From contig JAUQXU010000434.1 in NCBI GenBank assembly GCA_030837935.1, positions 1-8,138 of the forward strand: a DNA stretch of 8,138 bases, read 5' to 3'. The translations under genes were made by a program, and so were the position numbers. This DNA comes from Candidatus Brocadia sp. (GTDB taxonomy: Bacteria; Planctomycetota; Brocadiia; Brocadiales; Brocadiaceae). Position 1 is the first letter of the stretch. Every line of letters begins with the position of its first letter. Below are positions 1-5,294 of the stretch, one piece after another. The notes below the pieces were generated by a model. It saw only the letters and a list, made by a program, of their open reading frames with translations. It was not told the origin of the DNA and did not search any database.

Positions 1-318
1 ATCCTTGAAAAGAATCCAAATTATATGGATTGCCTTATGTATTTAGGCAATGCATATACGGCGCAGGGTATGTATGAAAAAGGTCTTCTGGTAGACCAAA
101 AGTTAAGTCGTCTTAGGCCAACCGACCCGCTCGTGCACTACAACCTCGCTTGTAGTTATGCATTGCTAAAAAATATCGATGCGGCATTTGAAGCCCTGGA
201 AATGGCAATCGCGGTAGGGTATAAAGATATGCATCATCTGGAAAGAGATAAAGATCTGGTTTATCTCAAAGAAGATGATCGTTATCAAAAATTGATTGAA
301 AAAATGAAGAAATGCTAA
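1..318 (+). CDS. TPR-repeat protein, C-terminal part (5' end outside the window)
   Basis: The reading frame is open from base 1 and ends at TAA (316-318), giving 105 visible residues; the start lies to the left. Two consecutive 34-residue tetratricopeptide repeats are visible. One runs from about MDCLMYLGNAY to the RLRPTDP turn. The next (VHYNLACSYALLKNIDAAFEALEMAI) has the typical W/Y-x2-L-G/A-x2-Y and A-x3-F/Y-x2-A spacing. The tail (HLERDKDLVYLKEDDRYQKLI) is the common C-terminal cap of bacterial TPR proteins. TPRs are protein-interaction scaffolds, so the partner and role cannot be read from this fragment. It is the only plus-strand gene here. It converges on coaX with a 4-base overlap, so the two are not co-transcribed. 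No hairpin-plus-U-tract terminator follows, although a T-run occurs near 342-347. The family call is safe; the specific function is unknown. Confidence 0.85.
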   Translation: MLEKNPNYMDCLMYLGNAYTAQGMYEKGLLVDQKLSRLRPTDPLVHYNLACSYALLKNIDAAFEALEMAIAVGYKDMHHLERDKDLVYLKEDDRYQKLIEKMKKC

Positions 319-1076
319 TAGGGCATACATGAAGTAAGAGTTTTTTTGTAAGCAATATGAATTCCCTCCAACGTCAAATAGGGGATTACCTCGCCAATGA
401 GGGGGATTTCCTCTGCTAACATCTGTGCATTTCCTCCCGTTGCAATTACCATTGGTTTGCATTTCAGTTCATCACGAATCATGCTTATCAGATGGTGCAC
501 CATTCCGATAATCCCCCAATAAATGCCAGACTTTATTGCCTCTTCTGTGTTTTTCCCAAGGACATGCTTTGGTTTGCTGATAGATATCTGAGGCAAAAGT
601 GCTGTAGCGTGGTGGAGCGCTTTTGAACAGGTGTCTATTCCTGGAGTAATAATCCCCCCTAAAAAAACACCTTTATTGTTTATTCCGTCAATAGTTATTG
701 CGGTGCCTGCGTCAACGACGATTGTCCAATCGTTTGTCCTTTCAAATGCGGCAATTGCATTTACCAATCGGTCTGCACCAACCTTTTCTGGACATTCGGT
801 CAAAACCGGGACAGGGATTGGAATCTCTTTTCCAATTCGCAGAGGTTTTATCAGGAGATGTTTCTGGATATATTCAATGACGCCTGCCTCTCCCTGTGGA
901 TTGACTGATGCGAGGATAACAGCTTGTATTGTGGAAGGAGTGACAGTATGAAGAGCTGTTGCAAAATTTGCCGGAAGCGGGTATTCGTTTCTTATGGTAT
1001 GTGCAGATTGCAAGACGCCTTCTTCGAATATTCCAATATGGATATTGGTATTGCCAATGTCAATTGCTAACTGCAT
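315..1076 (-). CDS. coaX: Type III pantothenate kinase (CoaX)
   Basis: This 253-residue protein has the usual length for the family. It phosphorylates pantothenate with ATP, the first committed step of coenzyme A synthesis, in the cytosol. Visible ASKHA-fold motifs in order are DIGNTN (residues 6-11, phosphate binding), GADR (100-103, with the conserved Asp and Arg of the pantothenate site), DAGTAITID (122-130, where most homologues have DFGTATT), GGIITPG (140-146) and ATGG near residue 214. From knowledge of the family, type III enzymes are not feedback-inhibited by CoA and need a monovalent cation. The ATG overlaps the end of obg by 10 bases on the same strand and has no clear Shine-Dalgarno, so translation is probably coupled to obg. 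It is the last gene of the minus-strand run. Its TAG stop overlaps the TAA of the opposing TPR gene. No terminator is visible within the downstream TPR coding sequence. Confidence 0.96.
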   Translation of the reverse strand: MQLAIDIGNTNIHIGIFEEGVLQSAHTIRNEYPLPANFATALHTVTPSTIQAVILASVNPQGEAGVIEYIQKHLLIKPLRIGKEIPIPVPVLTECPEKVGADRLVNAIAAFERTNDWTIVVDAGTAITIDGINNKGVFLGGIITPGIDTCSKALHHATALLPQISISKPKHVLGKNTEEAIKSGIYWGIIGMVHHLISMIRDELKCKPMVIATGGNAQMLAEEIPLIGEVIPYLTLEGIHIAYKKTLTSCMPY

Positions 1077-2095
1077 AGAGATTCGCTTACACAGGACTTG
1101 TCCTCATGGAGTGCGTTTACAATTAAATTTAACAGTGCGCCGATGTTTTTTCCCGTAGCCGTAGAGACAGGACAGACTGGTTTAGATATTTGTTTTTCCA
1201 GGGTCTGAATACACTGCATGCCGGTTTCTGTATCGAGAAGATCCATTTTGTTTGCAATAACAATTTCTGTTTTTTCAGCAAGGCCCGGATTGTATTGCCT
1301 TAATTCATTCCGAACAATGTGATATGCGTCTAAAGGAGCTACCTGGGCAAAAGGTGAAACATCCAGAAGGTGGACTAATAATTTTGTTCTTTCAATATGA
1401 CGGAGAAATTCATCTCCAAGCCCTATCCCCCGATGTGCCCCTTCAATAAGCCCTGGGATGTCAGCAACAACAAATCTTCCATAGTTCCCTATTTCTACGA
1501 TTCCTAATTGAGGTTGCAGTGTGGTGAACGCATAATCGGCAATTTTCGGTTTGGCCGCAGATATTCGGGAGAGTAACGTTGATTTTCCGGCATTGGGCAT
1601 TCCGATGAGACCGACATCCGCAAGCAACTTTAGTTCAAGGATCAGCCATCGTTCTTCACCTGGTTTTCCCTTTTCCGCCTGTCTTGGAACCTGATTGGTG
1701 GAAGTCGCAAAACATTTATTTCCTCTGCCCCCTCTTCCTCCCCGCGCAATCACAATGCTTTCCTCGACGGTACTCATGTCTTTCAGGATACGTCCGCTTT
1801 CTCTGTCTTTGATTACAGTACCTCGGGGTAAATCTATCGTGAGGTCCTTGCCATCTTTGCCTTTTTTGTTGGTGCCTTTCCCATGCGCACCACTTCCCGC
1901 AATATGTTTTACGCGAGAAGTAAGATCAAGCAATGTATCTATCTTCTTGCAGACACGCAGGATAACATCTCCGCCTTTACCGCCGGTTCCCCCATCTGGT
2001 CCTCCGTAAGGGATATATTTCTCCCTTCGGAAACTGACACAACCGTTTCCCCCATCGCCTCCTTTTACAAATATAACAGCTTCATCAACAAACAT
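1067..2095 (-). CDS. obg: Obg/CgtA GTPase, ribosome (50S) assembly
   Basis: The 342-residue protein has two domains. The glycine-rich Obg fold (about 1-158) opens with MFVDEAVIFVKGGDGG and contains many GG pairs. The GTPase domain (about 159-335) has G1 GMPNAGKST (165-173), FTT at 190-192 (G2), DIPG (212-215, G3), NKMD (282-285, G4) and a G5-like STATGKN from 311. No C-terminal OCT extension is present, so this is the short Gram-negative-type form with a brief tail ending in CS. From knowledge of the family, it is an essential GTPase that binds the 50S subunit during late assembly and responds to (p)ppGpp. It follows rpmA and rplU, the classic conserved cluster, after a 223-base spacer that holds a long hairpin. 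The leader just upstream is A/T-rich with no good Shine-Dalgarno. The start is fixed by the conserved N-terminus. Its stop overlaps the start of coaX. Confidence 0.98.
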   Translation of the reverse strand: MFVDEAVIFVKGGDGGNGCVSFRREKYIPYGGPDGGTGGKGGDVILRVCKKIDTLLDLTSRVKHIAGSGAHGKGTNKKGKDGKDLTIDLPRGTVIKDRESGRILKDMSTVEESIVIARGGRGGRGNKCFATSTNQVPRQAEKGKPGEERWLILELKLLADVGLIGMPNAGKSTLLSRISAAKPKIADYAFTTLQPQLGIVEIGNYGRFVVADIPGLIEGAHRGIGLGDEFLRHIERTKLLVHLLDVSPFAQVAPLDAYHIVRNELRQYNPGLAEKTEIVIANKMDLLDTETGMQCIQTLEKQISKPVCPVSTATGKNIGALLNLIVNALHEDKSCVSESLCS

Positions 2096-2170
2096 AATTT
2101 AAATTACATTTTTACCAAAGAAACAAAGATGCGATTTTTAGAAAGACATCAAACAATGAAATAAAGCCAT

Positions 2171-2242
2171 GGCAATGATAAAACGGGAAATAGGAGAATC
2201 TCTACTTCAAACACATCCCATACCCCGTTTCACCATGTTACC
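2171..2242 (-). other. Long imperfect RNA hairpin in the rpmA-obg spacer
   Basis: Read on the minus strand, the segment folds into one hairpin. There is a 4-bp foot (GGTA with TGCC), a 2-nt bulge, then 14 consecutive pairs (arms 2223-2236 and 2175-2188, core AAACGGG/CCCGTTT), one U-U mismatch, 6 more pairs (2216-2221 with 2190-2195), and a terminal loop of about 20 nt. Five of the 24 pairs are G-U wobbles. On the plus strand these would all be A-C mismatches, so the structure belongs to the rpmA-obg transcript. It is not followed by a U-tract, so it is not a standard intrinsic terminator. A processing site, a 3'-end stabiliser for the rplU-rpmA message, or a leader element of obg are all possible. 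A palindromic repeat element cannot be excluded from one copy. Confidence 0.7.
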
Positions 2243-2318
2243 TAATTTACCATTCGGCGTGGAAGTTAATCCTATACTGCAAGGACTTCGTGGCTAATAA
2301 ATCGGATGCGAAGTGATT

Positions 2319-2570
2319 TTAAGACTTGGGTGTTGTATAAACACTTACACGGCGTCTTGTTTCAAACTGTACCGTTCCGTCTATCATAGAAAACAGCGTA
2401 TAATCTCTCCCAAGCCCGACGTTCATTCCAGGCTTGAACTTCGTTCCACACTGGCGGACGATTATAGAGCCAGCAGTTACAAGTTGTCCGCCGAATCTTT
2501 TTACCCCCCGCATTTGCGGATTACTGTCTCTTCCATTTTTTGAAGAACCTTGCCCTTTTTTATGTGCCAT
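2319..2570 (-). CDS. rpmA: 50S ribosomal protein L27
   Basis: The 83-residue protein is the normal length for bL27. It begins MAHKKGQGSSKNGRDSN and continues with GVKRFGGQ and GTKFKPG-NVG-GRDYTLF, the family's signature blocks. The flexible N-terminus reaches into the 50S peptidyl-transferase centre. This protein starts directly at the mature end (MAHKKG), without the cleaved extension known from Firmicutes. The third residue of the usual GGGSS stretch is replaced to give GQGSS. The start has a strong Shine-Dalgarno (GGAGGA at 2578-2583, 7 nt before the ATG). It follows rplU after a 132-base spacer with a strong hairpin and precedes obg, the standard order. Having its own strong ribosome-binding site suits stoichiometric expression with L21 even if the message is cleaved in the spacer. 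Confidence 0.98.
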   Translation of the reverse strand: MAHKKGQGSSKNGRDSNPQMRGVKRFGGQLVTAGSIIVRQCGTKFKPGMNVGLGRDYTLFSMIDGTVQFETRRRVSVYTTPKS

Positions 2571-2628
2571 GTCACTATCCTCCGTTTTCAGAAAATTATA
2601 TTGAGAATTGGGAAATGCCGATCAAGTT

Positions 2629-2669
2629 AAGATAGGCACGGACAAAGAAAGTTTGTCCATGCCACTCTT
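2629..2669 (-). other. Strong RNA hairpin in the rplU-rpmA spacer
   Basis: On the minus strand the sequence forms a 12-bp uninterrupted stem (GGCATGGACAAA with TTTGTCCGTGCC) closed by the 5-nt loop CTTTC. Beyond a 2x2 internal loop there are four more pairs (AAGA with TCTT). One pair (2659/2639) is U-G in minus-strand RNA but would be an A-C mismatch in plus-strand RNA, which ties the structure to the operon transcript. The following bases (AACTTGATC) contain no U-run, so efficient intrinsic termination is unlikely. It would also cut off rpmA, which must be made with L21. An endonuclease processing site, mRNA stabiliser or partial attenuator is more likely. Confidence 0.72.
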
Positions 2670-2702
2670 TAGTATTGAAAATTCTTTAACGTGAATTTAA
2701 GT

Positions 2703-3023
2703 CTAGCCACAAATAATTTCTTTAATTTTTATCCGGGTATATTTTTCCCGGTGTCCTTTTCTGGTCATCGACTCTTTCCTTCTGCGGAATTTTATGGTCA
2801 TGGACTTCACACCTTTTTTTATACCCTCGACTTCTGCAATAACCTTTGCATTTTTATTGGCCGGAGTCCCAAGAGTCGTTGTGCCTTCTTCATTTGAGCA
2901 AACCAATACATCATGAAATTCCAAAATTTGCCCAATTTGGGCATCGGCTTTCAGGTCTATGAGATGGCGCTCGCCAGCCCTTACCTTGTACTGCTTACCC
3001 CTGTCTTTTACAATTGCATACAT
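2703..3023 (-). CDS. rplU: 50S ribosomal protein L21
   Basis: The 106-residue protein is close to the usual bL21 length (about 103). It begins MYAIVKDRGKQYKVRAGE, the family's N-terminal signature. It ends with the basic 23S rRNA-binding segment around IKFRRRKESMTRKGHREKYTRIKIKEI, where the family has the KRRKxxRxxxGHRQxxTxxxI pattern. It binds 23S rRNA domain VI during early 50S assembly. The start has a Shine-Dalgarno AAGGAG at 3034-3039 with a 10-nt gap to the ATG. It lies 22 bases downstream of rng on the same strand and is followed by rpmA. The downstream spacer carries a strong hairpin. Confidence 0.97.
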   Translation of the reverse strand: MYAIVKDRGKQYKVRAGERHLIDLKADAQIGQILEFHDVLVCSNEEGTTTLGTPANKNAKVIAEVEGIKKGVKSMTIKFRRRKESMTRKGHREKYTRIKIKEIICG

Positions 3024-3045
3024 TGTTTATTTTCTCCTTTCCTTC

Positions 3046-4566
3046 TTACATTATAACGGGTTCATCTCTCTGGTTTAAATAGCGGATATCGATCTTACCA
3101 TACTCGTGATTCGGTGCGCTAAAGATAAATACCTTTTTAGTATAGGATTCTTCAATTTCTATCATTTGTTTCCTCTTTTGATTTTGCAGGTAATTTGCAA
3201 CCTCAGGATTTGCGATGATTTCTATTTTTGCAATTTGTGGTGAATGGATAGCAAACTTCAGGTCTCTCATGGCATTTAAACAAAGACTCTCAACCGTTTT
3301 TGCGTATCCGGTACCGCCGCAAAACTTACATTCCTCAAAAAGAACATCCCGCAGACTTGATCGGATCCTTTGCCGGGTAAGTTCAATAGTGCCAAATTTT
3401 GACATCCTCAGCATCTTTGTTCTCGCCTTATCCCTTTTCAAGGCATCTGTAATGACCTTTTCGATAGCATGAATATGTGATTCTGTCCGCATGTCAATAA
3501 AGTCGATTACAATTACACCGCCCAGGTCTCGCAACCGGATCTGGCGCGCAATTTCCCTTGCAGCTTTGAGATTTGTCTTAAAGGCTGTTTCTTCCGGGTC
3601 GCACTCTTCTTTAAATTTACCACTATTGACATCAATTGCAACCAGTGCCTCGGTTTGTTCTATTATGATTGAGCCTCCGCGCGGCAAGCGGATTTTTTTA
3701 CAGTTTATCTCCTCAATCTCTTTCTCGATGTTATATTTGTGGAATAATGGCTTATCCTCGCTATAGAGGGTTAAAAGTTTTTCGGATTTGGGCATAATCA
3801 TACGAAGAAAATCACGGGTCCTTTCATAGACGGCTTCTGTATCTACGATGATTTCCTGTATGTCGGTGGAAAAGATATCCCGAATAGCGCGAATAACCAG
3901 GTCGCTCTCCTGATAAATGGTTTCAGGCGAATTGACATCTTTTGCCCGTCTCTCAATGTTTTTCCAAAGTTTTAAGAGATAATGAAAGTCCTTGTGGATT
4001 TCTTTTTTGGTCTGCAGTGCCCCTGCTGTCCGTATGATGAAACCGATATTCGGCGGCGGATTTAATCCTTCGAGTATTTTTTTGAGCCGTTGCCGCTCTT
4101 CTTCACTTGCAATTTTCCTGGAAACTCCATGACGGGATACGTCTGGCATTAAAACCAGAAACCTGCCCGGAAGGCTAATATACGTGGTTAAACTGGGACC
4201 CTTGGTGCCAATGCTCTCTTTTGTTACCTGAACCAATACTTCTTGTCCTGTATGCAAAACATCCCGTATCCTATGGAATGCCCGATGAGGTTTGGCATGG
4301 CTATCAGCATCTGATGACGGACTCCCGTTTTCTGTTGGAATCAAGATGTCCGATGCATGGAGAAATCCGTTTTTTTTGAGTCCAATGTCAACAAATGCCG
4401 CTTCAATACTGGGTTCGATGTTAACAACCCTTCCTTTGTAAATATTTCCTGCGATCTGTTCCCGGGAACTCCTTTCAATGTAAAGTTCTTCTAAAACATT
4501 ATTTTCTAAAATGGCAATTCGGCATTCCTCAGGTTCAACTGCGTTGATAAGCATCCTCTTGTCCAT
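3046..4566 (-). CDS. rng: Ribonuclease G/E family endoribonuclease
   Basis: The 506-residue length fits RNase G (E. coli 489) and lacks the long disordered degradosome scaffold of RNase E. An S1 RNA-binding domain spans about residues 38-130 (GNIYKGRVVNIEPSIEAAFVDIG, GFLHASDI). It is interrupted by a polar low-complexity insert (about 79-98), which is common in the family. The catalytic DNase I-like core has AIDVNSG (310-316, metal-binding Asp312) and VIDFIDM (353-359, Asp355). The zinc-link is CKFCGGTG (Cys413 and Cys416), with Lys where Pro is usual. The family cleaves single-stranded A/U-rich RNA, preferring 5'-monophosphate ends, in 16S rRNA 5' maturation and mRNA decay. The ATG has AAGGGA 8 nt upstream. 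It lies 15 bases after the DUF2344 gene and 22 before rplU, so the three are almost certainly one operon. RNase G rather than a short RNase E is my reading; activity is the same class. Confidence 0.96.
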   Translation of the reverse strand: MDKRMLINAVEPEECRIAILENNVLEELYIERSSREQIAGNIYKGRVVNIEPSIEAAFVDIGLKKNGFLHASDILIPTENGSPSSDADSHAKPHRAFHRIRDVLHTGQEVLVQVTKESIGTKGPSLTTYISLPGRFLVLMPDVSRHGVSRKIASEEERQRLKKILEGLNPPPNIGFIIRTAGALQTKKEIHKDFHYLLKLWKNIERRAKDVNSPETIYQESDLVIRAIRDIFSTDIQEIIVDTEAVYERTRDFLRMIMPKSEKLLTLYSEDKPLFHKYNIEKEIEEINCKKIRLPRGGSIIIEQTEALVAIDVNSGKFKEECDPEETAFKTNLKAAREIARQIRLRDLGGVIVIDFIDMRTESHIHAIEKVITDALKRDKARTKMLRMSKFGTIELTRQRIRSSLRDVLFEECKFCGGTGYAKTVESLCLNAMRDLKFAIHSPQIAKIEIIANPEVANYLQNQKRKQMIEIEESYTKKVFIFSAPNHEYGKIDIRYLNQRDEPVIM

Positions 4567-4581
4567 GTTTTTTTCCCTTAG

Positions 4582-5211
4582 TTAGGCAGAAGAAGACAGG
4601 TTGACTTTTGTTCTAATAATTTCAAAGAGCTCTTTTTTCTCACCTTTAAATAATGAATGGATCACCTCTTCCGGCCTCGCCATGCCCTCCGATCCCATTT
4701 TCATAAACAAAATTAAACGGTCGGGCTTTACCGCGATTTCCTGAATAGATGGTCGAATGTTAAAAGATTTTTGCTGTCCATCTCTTGTACGATTTACCAT
4801 GATGGACGGCTGTTGCAGAAATTCGCTAATCTGTAAAGTCTTTAAAAGGCCTTGATCTTTAAAAATAACCTCATAGACTACGTCGCGGGCCGAACTCTTC
4901 TCGGTGTCCGGTATGAGCGCTTCTGAAAGAATATGAATGCCTTCCGGTAGTTGCCGGCATAAACTTTTAACCACAATTTCAGGCGGCATCGATCTAAGCA
5001 ATTCCAGTTCCAGGACTTCATCTTTACCGGATATTCCAACACTCAGCGCTAGGGGAATGGATAATTTCGGGTGAGGATTGAAACCTTTGGACATCGCTAT
5101 CGGTATCTTAGCCCTTCTGATAGCCCTCTCAAAGAGCCGCATCAAATCGTGATGCGAGATAAAGCGAAGATCACCTGACTTATTAAATCGAATGCGTATT
5201 CTTGATATAAT
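4582..5211 (-). CDS. DUF2344 / TIGR03936 radical-SAM-linked protein, probable ATT start
   Basis: The family is recognised from GDLRFISHHDLMRLFERA, then KGFNPHPKLSIPLALSVG, and the C-terminal ELFEIIRTKV. Members are about 200-230 residues, often next to or fused to a radical SAM protein of the TIGR03960 type and close to rng-rplU-rpmA. The biochemical role is unknown. The conserved N-terminal strand and GDLRFISHHD motif lie upstream of the first canonical start codons (TTG 5143-5145, ATG 5140-5142). Neither of those has a ribosome-binding site, and using them would delete the best-conserved motif. The frame is open up to TGA at 5215-5217 with no ATG/GTG/TTG. I placed the start at ATT (5209-5211), giving 209 residues, because AAAAAGG ends 7 nt before it; ATA at 5206-5208 is the alternative. 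No radical SAM gene is adjacent: ptsI lies upstream. A mutated or misread start codon is the other explanation. Family confidence is high; the exact start is uncertain. Confidence 0.88.
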   Translation of the reverse strand: MISRIRIRFNKSGDLRFISHHDLMRLFERAIRRAKIPIAMSKGFNPHPKLSIPLALSVGISGKDEVLELELLRSMPPEIVVKSLCRQLPEGIHILSEALIPDTEKSSARDVVYEVIFKDQGLLKTLQISEFLQQPSIMVNRTRDGQQKSFNIRPSIQEIAVKPDRLILFMKMGSEGMARPEEVIHSLFKGEKKELFEIIRTKVNLSSSA

Positions 5212-5218
5212 GAATCAA

Positions 5219-5225
5219 CCTTTTT
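5219..5225 (-). promoter_or_regulatory. Shine-Dalgarno candidate that decides the DUF2344 start
   Basis: AAAAAGG on the minus strand ends 7 nt before the ATT codon at 5209-5211 and 10 nt before the ATA at 5206-5208. No comparable purine-rich site precedes the TTG at 5143-5145 or the ATG at 5140-5142. It overlaps no other gene. It is the main positional evidence for the upstream, non-canonical start. Confidence 0.5.
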
Positions 5226-5265
5226 AAAAGACTTCAAATATAATTAAATAAAATAGTTAGGAGAA

Positions 5266-5294
5266 ATTCTAATAAGGATATTTCCCGCTGTCAA
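5266..5294 (-). promoter_or_regulatory. Sigma-70-type promoter for the DUF2344-rng-rplU-rpmA-obg-coaX block
   Basis: On the minus strand a perfect -35 hexamer TTGACA (5289-5294) and a 5/6 -10 hexamer TAGAAT (5266-5271) are separated by exactly 17 bp. The -35 overlaps the ptsI stop codon (TGA, 5291-5293). Transcription would start near 5259, leaving a leader of about 48 nt to the proposed ATT start. The stretch after the -10 is very A/T-rich, which helps melting. This is the best promoter match in the window. Confidence 0.72.

Noticed and set aside
336..350. T-run after the TPR gene, tested as an intrinsic terminator
   Set aside because: No stable G/C-rich stem precedes it.
631..951. Plus-strand open frames opposite coaX, obg, rng and ptsI (for example 631-951, 1695-2009, 6282-6701)
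   Set aside because: They lie wholly opposite well-identified genes, show no family motifs, and have compositions typical of antisense translation.
2148..2175. Possible obg promoter on the minus strand (TTGCCA, 16 bp, TTTGAT)
   Set aside because: The -10 matches only 4 of 6 positions and the -35 overlaps the foot of the long hairpin; not strong enough to list as a feature.
2285..2314. Inverted repeat ACTTCG/CGAAGT just after rpmA, tested as a terminator
   Set aside because: Only six pairs, an 18-base loop and no T-run after it on the minus strand.
2313..2543. Plus-strand open frame opposite rpmA
   Set aside because: The minus strand encodes a complete canonical L27 with a strong Shine-Dalgarno; the plus frame has no recognisable motif.
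2691..2897. Plus-strand open frame opposite rplU
   Set aside because: Shadow of L21; its Phe-rich composition comes from the reverse complement of Lys/Glu codons.
4582..5145. DUF2344 protein starting at TTG 5145 (187 residues) or ATG 5142
   Set aside because: This start would remove the conserved RIRF and GDLRFISHHD segment, which is encoded intact directly upstream, and it has no ribosome-binding site. It is kept only as the fallback.
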